From positions 13,429 through 77,428 of the forward strand of contig JBNJHN010000002.1 of assembly GCA_051748565.1 (NCBI GenBank): a DNA stretch of 64,000 nucleotides, written 5' to 3'. This DNA comes from SKPH01 sp051748565 (lineage in GTDB: Bacteria > Bacillota > Dethiobacteria > DTU022). Shown here one piece after another: positions 52,264-60,416 of the stretch. Positions within the stretch are counted from its first letter, which is position 1; each line of letters begins with the position of its first letter. The translations under genes and the position numbers were made by a program. The notes under the pieces are model-generated. The model was not told the origin of the DNA. It did no database searches and saw only the letters and a list, made by a program, of their open reading frames with translations.

Positions 52264-54861
52264 TCAAGTGCCCTGTTTGAAACTGACTCCATCTTCAACT
52301 TTAACCAGGGTTATCACATCTTTAGGTGTTACCTCCCCGCTAATAATTCGTCGGGATAGAGGTGTTTCAACTTCCTGCTGTATAACACGTTTTAAGGGTC
52401 TTGCTCCGAAAGCAGGATCATAACCCCTTTCGGCCAGATAAGTCACCACTTCTTCATCCCAGATAAGATTAAGGTCGGCTGTGGTGGCAAGTCGTCCGGC
52501 CAGTTTTTTCAGTAATAGTGAAGCAATTTCTTTTACCTGGTCGCGTTCCAGTGCCCTGAAAACTATAGTTTCATCAACCCGGTTTAAGAACTCCGGACGA
52601 AAATGGTGCCTCAGCAAGCCGAGAACAGTTTCCTTCATTTTCTCATATTCGCCGCCTTTTTCATGGAAAGCAAGAATTTCCTGGCTGCCTATATTCGAAG
52701 TCATGATCACTATTGTGTTGCGAAAATCAACCGTACGGCCCTTACCATCAGTAAGCCGGCCGTCATCCAGGATTTGCAGCATGGCATTGAAGACATCCTG
52801 GTGCGCTTTTTCAACTTCGTCAAAAAGAACTACACTGTACGGCTTGCGCCTCACAAGTTCGGTCAGTTGGCCGCCTTCATCGTAACCGATATAACCCGGA
52901 GGAGCACCGATCAGGCGGGCTACAGTATGTTTTTCCATGTATTCCGACATGTCGAGCCGGATCATATTGCGCTCGTCATCAAACAAGGCTTCGGCCAGTG
53001 TGCGAGCCAGCTCGGTTTTGCCAACCCCGGTCGGCCCTAAAAAGATGAAACTGCCAACAGGCCTGTTGGGATCCTTAATGCCGCTGCGTGCCCTTAAAAC
53101 AGCATCGGAGACTGCATTTACTGCCTCATCCTGTCCGATTACCCTTTCGTGAAGGATCTCTTCCAGGCGCATCAGTTTCTCACGCTCGCCTTCCAGCAGC
53201 CTGCTGACCGGGATACCCGTCCAGCGGCTGACTACGCGGGCGATTTCCGTTTCACTTACCTCTTCATTTAAAAGCATATTTTCTTTTTGCTTGCCGGCAA
53301 TCTGCTCTTCTATCTCATGCAGACGCTGTTCAAGATCGTTTAAACGGCCGTATTTTAATTCTGCAGCCTTGTTTAAATCATATTCCCTTTCCGCTTTTTC
53401 AATTTCGGTGCGCACTTCATCAATTTCACGTTTTATATCACGCACTTGTGAAATCGACTCTTTTTCAGCCTGCCACTGTGCCTTCATTGCATCGGCTTCA
53501 GAGCGAAGTTCAGCCAGCTCCAACTGTAACTTTTCCAGACGATCGCGCGATGCCGGATCTGTTTCTTTTTTCAGGGCAGCTTCTTCAATCTCAAGCTGCA
53601 TTACCCGGCGGGTAATTTCATCCAAAGCGGCGGGCATACTGTCAATCTGTGTACGCAGGTGTGCCGCAGACTCATCAACCAGGTCAATAGCCTTGTCAGG
53701 CAGAAAACGATCGCTGATGTAACGGTCGGACAGAACCGCTGCCGAGATCAGGGCACTATCCTGAATACGCACCCCGTGGTGCACTTCGTATCGTTCTTTT
53801 AAACCGCGTAAAATTGAAATAGTATCTTCAACAGACGGTTCATTGATCCGAACTGGCTGGAAACGTCTTTCCAGGGCGGCATCTTTTTCAATATGTTTGC
53901 GGTATTCATCGATAGTGGTTGCCCCGATGCACTGCAGTTCACCGCGGGCCAGCATGGGTTTTAAAAGGTTTCCGGCATCCATTGCCCCTTCTGCGGCACC
54001 TGCTCCGACTACGGTGTGCAGCTCGTCGATAAAAAGAATAATTCTTCCTTCAGCTTCCTGGACCTCTTTTAAGACCGCTTTCAATCTTTCTTCAAATTCA
54101 CCCCGGTATTTTGCCCCGGCAACGAGGGAGCCCATATCAAGGGTGATCACCTTTTTATCCTTTAAACCCTCAGGAACATCACCGGCCACGATCCGTCTGG
54201 CCAGTCCTTCTGCAACTGCTGTTTTACCTACACCGGGATCGCCGATCAGGACAGGGTTGTTCTTTGTTCTCCTCGATAATATCTCCATTAACCGGCGTAT
54301 CTCTTCATCTCTGCCGATAACAGGATCCAGTTTTCCTTTTTCAGCTTCTTCAGTCAGGTCTCTTCCATAACGTAAAAGTGCTTCGTAGGTGTCTTCCGGG
54401 CTATCACTGGTTACACGTTGTGAACCCCGAACCGTTTTTAAAGAATTTAAAAGGGTGTTTCGATCAACTCCGGCCTGGCTTAATAGTTTCTTTAAGTCAT
54501 CATCGCTCTCCTCAGTTAAAGCCAGCAGAATATGTTCAATGCTAACATAGTCGTCTTTTAGCTGTTTGGCTTCTTTTTCTGACCTCGACAGGACCCGGGC
54601 CATTGCGGAACTCATCTGCAAAGTTCCTTCGTAACCGGAAACCCGGGGAATATCTGAGAGCAGTTTTTCAAGGCCCTGTTTCAGGTCAGCTGCATCGGCT
54701 CCGGAATGCTGAATAAAACGATCGGCCAGGCCGCTTTCCTGGTCAAGCAGGGCGGCCAGCAAATGCTTTGGACCGATGACCTGGTGGCCCCGATTAGCGG
54801 CTATTTCCTGGGCTGCTGAAAGAGCTTCTCTCGATTTATTGGTGAAACGGTTTAAATCCAT
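52264..54861 (-). CDS. clpB: ATP-dependent disaggregase ClpB
   Basis: An 865-residue Hsp100 chaperone that, with DnaK, DnaJ and GrpE, dissolves protein aggregates. The N-domain (1-145) has the duplicated Clp_N repeat; the first AAA+ domain has GDPGVGKTAVAEGLA (Walker A) and ILFIDELH; the coiled-coil M domain lies at about 405-525; the second AAA+ domain has GPTGVGKTELARTLAEALF and VVLFDEVEKAH, followed by the D2-small domain (GARPLKRVIQQEV). No deletion; length standard. It is the last gene of the heat-shock operon with cbpM, 10 bp downstream of its stop. ATG 54861. Confidence 0.97.
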   Translation of the reverse strand: MDLNRFTNKSREALSAAQEIAANRGHQVIGPKHLLAALLDQESGLADRFIQHSGADAADLKQGLEKLLSDIPRVSGYEGTLQMSSAMARVLSRSEKEAKQLKDDYVSIEHILLALTEESDDDLKKLLSQAGVDRNTLLNSLKTVRGSQRVTSDSPEDTYEALLRYGRDLTEEAEKGKLDPVIGRDEEIRRLMEILSRRTKNNPVLIGDPGVGKTAVAEGLARRIVAGDVPEGLKDKKVITLDMGSLVAGAKYRGEFEERLKAVLKEVQEAEGRIILFIDELHTVVGAGAAEGAMDAGNLLKPMLARGELQCIGATTIDEYRKHIEKDAALERRFQPVRINEPSVEDTISILRGLKERYEVHHGVRIQDSALISAAVLSDRYISDRFLPDKAIDLVDESAAHLRTQIDSMPAALDEITRRVMQLEIEEAALKKETDPASRDRLEKLQLELAELRSEADAMKAQWQAEKESISQVRDIKREIDEVRTEIEKAEREYDLNKAAELKYGRLNDLEQRLHEIEEQIAGKQKENMLLNEEVSETEIARVVSRWTGIPVSRLLEGEREKLMRLEEILHERVIGQDEAVNAVSDAVLRARSGIKDPNRPVGSFIFLGPTGVGKTELARTLAEALFDDERNMIRLDMSEYMEKHTVARLIGAPPGYIGYDEGGQLTELVRRKPYSVVLFDEVEKAHQDVFNAMLQILDDGRLTDGKGRTVDFRNTIVIMTSNIGSQEILAFHEKGGEYEKMKETVLGLLRHHFRPEFLNRVDETIVFRALERDQVKEIASLLLKKLAGRLATTADLNLIWDEEVVTYLAERGYDPAFGARPLKRVIQQEVETPLSRRIISGEVTPKDVITLVKVEDGVSFKQGT

Positions 54862-54871
54862 AAAATATCAC

Positions 54872-55150
54872 CTACTTTTTACGCAGACTATCAATCTCGT
54901 CCTGCAGGTTTTCAATTTTTTCAAGTAAATCAACAATTATAGCTGCCCCAACAGTATTCACTCCGCAATTATTTTTAAGGCGGAGGATCTTCTGCAGCCG
55001 GCGTATATCATCACTTCTTATACCATCATCAGTTAATTCGATAAGACCCATTTCTTCATAAATTGCAAGCAGATCAGGGTGGAACTCAAACCGAACCTCG
55101 GTTATATTTTCTGCAATATCGGTGTGGCAGTGAATTTGGATTAGTTTCAT
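54872..55150 (-). CDS. cbpM: Chaperone modulator CbpM-like protein
   Basis: A 92-residue protein of the CbpM/YccD type (MerR-HTH-like fold), which binds the J domain and modulates CbpA-type DnaJ. Seen: EMGLIELTDDGIRSDDIRRLQKILRLKNN, with a C-terminal coiled coil (LLEKIENLQDEIDSLRKK). ATG 55150 is preferred over GTG 55159 because the GGGGAG site fits it better; the GTG overlaps the dnaJ stop. It lies directly between dnaJ and clpB, matching the CbpA-CbpM gene pair known in proteobacteria. Confidence 0.85.
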   Translation of the reverse strand: MKLIQIHCHTDIAENITEVRFEFHPDLLAIYEEMGLIELTDDGIRSDDIRRLQKILRLKNNCGVNTVGAAIIVDLLEKIENLQDEIDSLRKK

Positions 55151-55155
55151 TATGA

Positions 55156-56175
55156 TCACTCCCCACCTTTCCGCAGATCATGCAGTTTTTTATAGAGCTC
55201 TTTTTCTTCTTCCCTTAGATCAGGCGGAGTATTGATTACCAGACTGACATATTGGTCACCGCGGGTTTTATTTTTACCAGTGAAGCCTTTACCGCGCAAA
55301 CGGAGTTTATTCCCACTGCGGCTGCCCGGTGGAACTTTGACATTTACTTTACCGTCTAATGTCTGCACGGCGATCCTGTCTCCGAATACAGCCTGATCGG
55401 GACGTATTTCGGCATCGACCTCTATATCAATGTCTTTCAATTTGAAAACAGGATGTGGGCGCAGCCGGACTTTTAGAAAAAGATCTCCTTTCGGCGCTCC
55501 GCCCAGGCCGCCACCGCCCTGGCCCTTTAAACGGATGCGGCTTCCTTCTTTCACCCCCGCCGGTATTTTTACATCCAGGGTTTTTTCTTCAGGAATAGAT
55601 CCTGTTCCACCGCACTGAGCACAGAAACTGCGGTCCCTGGTTCCGGTTCCTCCACACTCGGGGCAGACGGAACTGCCGCTGACCCGAATCGATCGGGTAA
55701 CTCCATGATAGGCTTCTTCGAGGGACAGCTCAATTTCGCTCTCAAGGTCCTCACCTTTCACAGGACCACGCTGGGCTGTTCGACCGCTTCTTCCTGTACC
55801 TGCTCCTCCACCAAAAAAGGCATTAAAAAAGTCACTGAAGCCGCCTTCGAAGCTGCCTTCAAAACCGCCTCCCCCAAATCCGTCAGAACTGTAATAACGG
55901 GCTCCATTTGCACCGGGTTGACCCTGAAAATCCTGCCCGTCTTTCCAACGGCTGCCGAGCCTGTCATAGCGTTTTCTCTTATCCGGATCTTTTAGGACTT
56001 CATATGCTTCATTTATCTTTTTAAATTTTTCTTCGGCTTCTTTTTTTTCAGCAGCCGGATGTAAGTCCGGGTGCCATTTGCGGGCCAGTTTGCGATAAGC
56101 GGACTTAATTTCTTTGTCGGTGGCTTTACGGTCCACTCCTAATAGTTCGTAATAGTCCTGAAACTTAACAGCCAT
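55156..56175 (-). CDS. DnaJ/CbpA-type co-chaperone with a reduced zinc-binding domain
   Basis: A 339-residue Hsp40. The J domain (1-70) has YYELLGVDRKATDKEIKSA and the HPD motif in RKWHPDLHP; a Gly/Phe-rich region follows (about 85-130). Instead of the four CxxCxGxG repeats of DnaJ there are only two, CPECGGTG and CAQCGGTG, so one zinc site at most; the C-terminal substrate-binding domain (about 150-335) is complete. It lies between DnaJ and CbpA in architecture, and the adjacent cbpM supports the CbpA branch. ATG 56175 has GGGGGAATAT upstream. It follows grpE (58 bp). Confidence 0.9.
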   Translation of the reverse strand: MAVKFQDYYELLGVDRKATDKEIKSAYRKLARKWHPDLHPAAEKKEAEEKFKKINEAYEVLKDPDKRKRYDRLGSRWKDGQDFQGQPGANGARYYSSDGFGGGGFEGSFEGGFSDFFNAFFGGGAGTGRSGRTAQRGPVKGEDLESEIELSLEEAYHGVTRSIRVSGSSVCPECGGTGTRDRSFCAQCGGTGSIPEEKTLDVKIPAGVKEGSRIRLKGQGGGGLGGAPKGDLFLKVRLRPHPVFKLKDIDIEVDAEIRPDQAVFGDRIAVQTLDGKVNVKVPPGSRSGNKLRLRGKGFTGKNKTRGDQYVSLVINTPPDLREEEKELYKKLHDLRKGGE

Positions 56176-56233
56176 GTATATTCCCCCAAGCGCTCTTCAA
56201 CCATAAAAATTAATTATTTAATACAGGTTACAT

Positions 56234-56746
56234 CTATTCCTGTTTTCGGGCAACCATTACCTGGGCCGGTTTTAATAAGATGTCACCTAACTTATAGCCG
56301 CTGCATACCTCCTCAGCTACGCAGCCTTCGGGGCATTGATCAGTTGTGATATAACCAATTCCTTCCTGTTCTTCAGGATCGTAAGGTTCCCCCAGGCATT
56401 CAACAGGTCTCACTCCATGGTTATGGAGAAGCTCATTAAACTGCCGGGCCATTATTTCAATTCCACTGGCAGCGGCAGGATCCTGAACTTGCTTTCGAGC
56501 CTGTTCAAAGTAATCCAAAAACTTTAATAAATCTATGAGGATCTCTTTTTTGTCATTTATTCTTCTGTTTTCAGCTTCCCGTTCCATACGTTTACGAAAA
56601 TTTTCAAAGTCAGCCCTGGTTCTAAGGTGGCGGTTTTTCTCCTCATTAAGCTCTAAACGAAGTTCTTCAAGCTCTGTTTTGAGAGCTTTTGAAGCTTTCG
56701 TTTCCTGTTTTTGTTCACTATTAACCTCTTGATTTTTCTCTTTCAT
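56234..56746 (-). CDS. grpE: Nucleotide exchange factor GrpE
   Basis: A 170-residue homodimeric exchange factor for DnaK. An acidic/helical N-terminus (about 1-60; KALKTELEELRLELNEEK) forms the coiled-coil stalk and the C-terminal beta-domain ends in DILLKPAQVMVARK, the family signature with GYKLGDILLKP. ATG 56746 follows AGGGATTC. It is downstream of dnaK (210 bp gap with a strong hairpin) and in the same direction. Confidence 0.93.
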   Translation of the reverse strand: MKEKNQEVNSEQKQETKASKALKTELEELRLELNEEKNRHLRTRADFENFRKRMEREAENRRINDKKEILIDLLKFLDYFEQARKQVQDPAAASGIEIMARQFNELLHNHGVRPVECLGEPYDPEEQEGIGYITTDQCPEGCVAEEVCSGYKLGDILLKPAQVMVARKQE

Positions 56747-56822
56747 ATGAATCCCTCCAACCTCCGGCCGGGTGAGGCCGTAAAGGTGAATTGCGATTAT
56801 TAAAAACTTATACCCTCGCTTT

Positions 56823-56851
56823 CCTCACTCTGCCGGGTCGGCAGAGTGAGG
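56823..56851 (-). promoter_or_regulatory. Strong hairpin between dnaK and grpE
   Basis: CCTCACTCTGCCG (56823-56835) pairs perfectly with CGGCAGAGTGAGG (56839-56851), a 13-bp stem with a three-base loop. On the minus strand only a weak T stretch follows (about 56800), so it may be an attenuator, an mRNA-stability element giving more dnaK than grpE message, or a leaky terminator. It does not have the CIRCE sequence. Confidence 0.7.
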
Positions 56852-56956
56852 CATTGAGGGAGTTATTAGCTCTATTTCTTTTTCTTTATTGTCATAAGCC
56901 GGACAAGATCACGCTAATTACGTGAAATTACATTTTGAGCAACGTTAGCGCTATGA

Positions 56957-58846
56957 TTACTGCTCTTCAAATTCGGCATCGACAACGTCATCTCCACTAC
57001 CGCTGCCGCTTTGAGCAGTGCCGCCGCTTCCTGCATCTCCGGCCTTGGTCTTCTGATAGGCTGCTTCGGACAGAGAGTGTGCCGCCTGCTGAAGATCACT
57101 GTGCAGGTTACGAATCTTTTCAATAGGCGCATTTTCTTTAAGGGCTTCTTTTAAATCATTAAGCGTCTGTTCAAGCCGCCCTTTTTCATGGACAGGCAGA
57201 TTGTCGCCTAACTCACTCATCTGACGTTCGACCTGGTAGACCAGGCTGTCAGCTTCGTTACGCTCGTCGATTTCTTTGCGGCGTTTCTTGTCTTCTTCAC
57301 CATGCTTCGCAGCTTCTTCAACCATTCTTTCGATTTCACCCTGGTCGAGGTTGGTAGAACCGCTTATTGTAATAGCCTGTTCTTTACCCGAACCTTTGTC
57401 TTTGGCACTGACTTTAAGAATTCCGTTTGCATCGATGTCAAACGAGACCTCGATCTGGGGCATACCGCGTGCAGCGGGTGGAATTCCTTCCAGTTTAAAT
57501 TGCCCGAGTGAACGGTTATCCTTTGCCAGTTCACGCTCACCCTGGAGGACGTGAATATCGACTGCAGGCTGGTTGTCCTCGGCAGTCGAAAAGGTTTCAC
57601 TGTGCCGGGTTGGGATAGTCGAATTGCGCTCGATAATTTTGGTCATTACCCCGCCCAGGGTTTCAACGCCCAGAGACAGAGGGGTAACATCTAGCAGTAC
57701 GACATCTTCCATTTCACCGGCCAGTACCCCGGCTTGAATAGCCGCGCCAAGAGCAACTACTTCGTCAGGGTTAACGCTCTGGTTAGGATCTTTACCGATC
57801 AGCTCGCGAACCAGTTTTTGCACGGCCGGTATACGGGTTGAACCTCCTACCAAAATAACTTCATCGATATCTTTTTCGGTCATCTTGGCGTCAGCAAGTG
57901 CATCTTTTACCGGTTGCCGGCAGCGCTCTACCAAATGGTGGGTCAGGTCATCGAACTTAGCCCTGGTCAGCTTAGTGTCGAGATGCTTCGGCCCATCCGC
58001 GCCGGCAGTAATGAAAGGAATGCTGATTGCTGTCTCTGTAGTCGAAGAAAGTTCAACTTTTGCCTTTTCAGCAGCTTCGATTAAGCGCTGCAGGGCCTGC
58101 TTATCCTGGCGCAGGTCAATGCCCTGGTCTTTCTTGAACTCGTCGGCCAACAAGTCAACCACAGCTTTATCGAAGTTATCTCCGCCCAGATGGGAATCAC
58201 CATTGGTTGATTTAACCTCGAATACTCCATCGCCCACTTCCAGGATCGAAACGTCGAAGGTGCCGCCGCCGAGGTCGAAGACCAGAATCGTCTCATTGGT
58301 TTTTTTATCAAGACCGTAAGCCAGTGAGGCGGCTGTCGGTTCGTTGATAATACGCAGTACATTCAGACCGGCTATCTTGCCGGCATCCTTGGTTGCCTGG
58401 CGCTGTGAGTCATTAAAATAAGCCGGAACTGTAATTACAGCATCGGTAACTTTTTCACCGAGATGTTTGGAAGCGTCTTCGACCATTTTTTTAAGGACCA
58501 TGGCCGATATTTCCTCCGGAGCATATGCCTTGTCATTTATTTTGAAGCGAACAGCGTTATTTGGCCCGCTGGCCACATTATAAGGGACCAATTTACGTTC
58601 CGCATCCACTTCATCATAATTGCGCCCGATAAATCGTTTTACTGAAAATAGGGTTTTTTCAGGGTTCAGGGCAGCCTGACGCTTGGCTACCTGACCGACC
58701 AACCTTTCCCCGGAGTCTTTAAAGGCGACAACCGAGGGGGTTGTCCTCGAACCCTCCGCATTGGTGATAACCTCTGGCTTACCCCCTTCAATTACTGCTA
58801 CAGCAGAGAAGGTGGTGCCGAGGTCAATTCCTACTGCTTTACCCAT
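56957..58846 (-). CDS. dnaK: Hsp70 chaperone DnaK
   Basis: A 629-residue Hsp70. The ATPase domain starts GKAVGIDLGTTFSAVAVIEG and has the second signature ILVFDLGGGTFDVSIL and the third VILVGGSTRIPAVQKLV; the substrate-binding domain includes LLDVTPLSLGVETLGG. The C-terminal lid is complete and ends in a Gly-rich region with acidic tail (DDVVDAEFEEQ). The N-terminal deletion in the ATPase domain typical of Gram-positive DnaK is compatible with the length. ATG 58846 is chosen because GAGGTGA precedes it; GTG 58855 is another in-frame option. It is the second gene of the operon, 36 bp after the rubredoxin-like gene. Confidence 0.97.
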   Translation of the reverse strand: MGKAVGIDLGTTFSAVAVIEGGKPEVITNAEGSRTTPSVVAFKDSGERLVGQVAKRQAALNPEKTLFSVKRFIGRNYDEVDAERKLVPYNVASGPNNAVRFKINDKAYAPEEISAMVLKKMVEDASKHLGEKVTDAVITVPAYFNDSQRQATKDAGKIAGLNVLRIINEPTAASLAYGLDKKTNETILVFDLGGGTFDVSILEVGDGVFEVKSTNGDSHLGGDNFDKAVVDLLADEFKKDQGIDLRQDKQALQRLIEAAEKAKVELSSTTETAISIPFITAGADGPKHLDTKLTRAKFDDLTHHLVERCRQPVKDALADAKMTEKDIDEVILVGGSTRIPAVQKLVRELIGKDPNQSVNPDEVVALGAAIQAGVLAGEMEDVVLLDVTPLSLGVETLGGVMTKIIERNSTIPTRHSETFSTAEDNQPAVDIHVLQGERELAKDNRSLGQFKLEGIPPAARGMPQIEVSFDIDANGILKVSAKDKGSGKEQAITISGSTNLDQGEIERMVEEAAKHGEEDKKRRKEIDERNEADSLVYQVERQMSELGDNLPVHEKGRLEQTLNDLKEALKENAPIEKIRNLHSDLQQAAHSLSEAAYQKTKAGDAGSGGTAQSGSGSGDDVVDAEFEEQ

Positions 58847-58882
58847 TATATTCACCTCATTTCAATAGTTTTTGTGGTTGAT

Positions 58883-59245
58883 CTAATCGACCAATCCATC
58901 GCTGGCCACTTTGACCCAGATGCATTCCTGGGCATGTCCGGCCAGTTCTTCCTTAATCATGTTGCGAATTTCTTCAATATCCTTCTGAGTTTTACCGAAA
59001 ATCTCATTACAACCCTCATCCAGGTTTAAATCAATACCTTCCTGGGCTGCTTTTTTAATTGCTTCGAGATGTTCGTAGATTTGTGCATATTTTTCCCTCG
59101 TTGCCAGAGCATCCTGCATCATTTCAGCTTCTTCCTCATCAAGCAGTTCAAAGTATTCTTTCGGGTAGCCACACTTGGGACAAACATCGGGAGGTTCTTC
59201 ACCTTCATGAAGGTATCCGCAAATCGAACAACGCCACATTTTCAT
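58883..59245 (-). CDS. Rubredoxin-like/rubrerythrin-like small protein
   Basis: A 120-residue protein. The N-terminal rubredoxin-type ribbon has CSICGYLHEGEEPPDVCPKCG (two CxxC), followed by a helical region (about 40-115) containing ALATREKYAQIYEHLEAIKKAAQEG, predicted to form helix bundles and including one further Cys (EGCNEIF) and a C-terminal Cys (HAQECIW). It resembles the C-terminal rubredoxin part of rubrerythrin joined to a small helical domain. ATG 59245 follows AAAGGAGAG. It is first in the heat-shock operon, immediately upstream of dnaK, suggesting redox and protein-folding stress are linked here (inference). Confidence 0.75.
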   Translation of the reverse strand: MKMWRCSICGYLHEGEEPPDVCPKCGYPKEYFELLDEEEAEMMQDALATREKYAQIYEHLEAIKKAAQEGIDLNLDEGCNEIFGKTQKDIEEIRNMIKEELAGHAQECIWVKVASDGLVD

Positions 59246-59350
59246 TAAATCATTCTCTCCTTTCAATTACTTGCTTATATGTTTTAAAATTTTCACTGCA
59301 AGCGGCACTTGTTAATACTCTCGTAACCAGTATACTCTGATTACCGCTCT

Positions 59351-59803
59351 TTATTCTGCATCCTTTGAGTTAAGGACGATACTTAATTTAAGACTTTCTC
59401 CTTTGGAAGCCTGGGCCAGCTCCCGGTCAAGTGTAAGAATGGTCAGCTCGGGAAACTCCCGTTGGAGTGTCTTTGCTGTAGCCAGGTGCCATAATCCAGA
59501 ACCCCTTAGGGGCCATTTGTGGGCCAGTTCTTTTATTGCCAAACTGTCAGGAACGATATTCAGGCGGCTCCACGGGCCTGATTCAAGCATCTCAAGAAGT
59601 GATTCAATCAACCCTTCTGATATTAGCTGTTCCCTGCGGATGCGGTTGATGACCGTGTAAACTTCTGCCAGGGTCAGGGTTGTAAGCAGGTGAAATCCTT
59701 TTTGGCGGGCTTTTTTCAGCACCTGTTTACTATGGCTGTCCTTAAACAGATAGGACAGGAGGGCGGTTGAATCCCAGTAAATGACGGTAAGCTTCTCAGT
59801 CAT
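59351..59803 (-). CDS. PIN-domain toxin of a Phd/PIN module
   Basis: A 150-residue PIN-fold ribonuclease. Acidic active-site residues are visible in YWDSTALLSYLF, TLAEVYTVIN and LTLDRELAQAS (Asp, Glu, Asp). Its start ATG 59803 overlaps the antitoxin stop by eight bases and is preceded by GGGGAGGA, the usual translational coupling of toxin-antitoxin pairs. The protein would cleave tRNA or mRNA when released. The family is VapC-like. ORF read further upstream to 59842 lacks a start in context. Confidence 0.85.
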   Translation of the reverse strand: MTEKLTVIYWDSTALLSYLFKDSHSKQVLKKARQKGFHLLTTLTLAEVYTVINRIRREQLISEGLIESLLEMLESGPWSRLNIVPDSLAIKELAHKWPLRGSGLWHLATAKTLQREFPELTILTLDRELAQASKGESLKLSIVLNSKDAE

Positions 59804-60083
59804 TACTTCTTTCCTCCCCGATACAGCGCTGTATATAATCATCAGGAAGTTGAATTGGCGAAAGCACTTCCTTGCCCTGCCCCGGAGCCGATTCGATTAA
59901 TCCGCAGCTCTCGTAATTTTTTATTCTTTCTTCCAGGGAAAGGGTGCGACCTTCGGCCGGTACTAACTTGGCCACCGGAACTCCCCGGTCTGTAATAACA
60001 ATTTCCATGCCACCGCGTACATCCCTGATCAGTTTACTCAGATTTATCCTGGCTTCACGGATACCAATATAGTTTTTCTTCAC
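59796..60083 (-). CDS. Phd/YefM-family antitoxin
   Basis: A 95-residue antitoxin: KKNYIGIREARINLSKLI and GMEIVITDRGVPVAKLVPAEG are the signature of the Phd/YefM fold that binds DNA and neutralises the toxin with its C-terminal tail. Start GTG 60083 is chosen over GTG 60092 because AGGG is properly spaced. It lies upstream of the PIN toxin with overlapping stop/start. A palindrome (60098-60120) in its promoter is a likely autoregulation site. Confidence 0.85.
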   Translation of the reverse strand: MKKNYIGIREARINLSKLIRDVRGGMEIVITDRGVPVAKLVPAEGRTLSLEERIKNYESCGLIESAPGQGKEVLSPIQLPDDYIQRCIGEERSND

Positions 60084-60097
60084 TACAACCACACCCT

Positions 60098-60180
60098 AAT
60101 GTAGTTACTGTTACTACATTTGATTATAGGGGTTTTATATCTTCCTGTCAATACTTTATGCGTACGCAGGTACTACATTT
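60098..60180 (-). promoter_or_regulatory. Promoter and operator of the toxin-antitoxin operon
   Basis: On the minus strand TTGACA (complement of 60146-60151) and TATAAT (complement of 60123-60128) are 17 bases apart, a consensus promoter. Directly downstream lies an inverted repeat AATGTAGT-N7-ACTACATT (60098-60120, arms perfect), and a further ACTACATTT half-site is at 60172-60180 upstream of -35. The antitoxin or antitoxin-toxin complex probably binds these sites and represses its own operon. The remaining 60181-60416 contains no gene, only AT-rich sequence. Confidence 0.75.
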
Positions 60181-60416
60181 TTTTAAAGTTTCTCTAACAG
60201 TGAATTTGTATTTATTGTGCAGGAATGAAAGGCCTTCTGACGAATTATATAAATGCATCTAATACAGGATTTTCTTAAACCGGTAAAAGGGGTTTAACAA
60301 ATTTCTTTTAAGGACATTGTTTAAATCTGAAAGCTGAGATTGATGAAATTAACTTGATTGAGAATGTAAAGGTACTTATCAGTTGATTCCTCAAATAAAA
60401 TGCAGGGGGTTTATTT

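Noticed and set aside
53291..53722. Long plus-strand frames opposite clpB
   Set aside because: Ser/Arg-rich shadow of clpB codons without domain similarity or ribosome site.
59246..59350. CIRCE (HrcA) operator upstream of the heat-shock operon
   Set aside because: No TTAGCACTC-N9-GAGTGCTAA or close variant was found in this interval.
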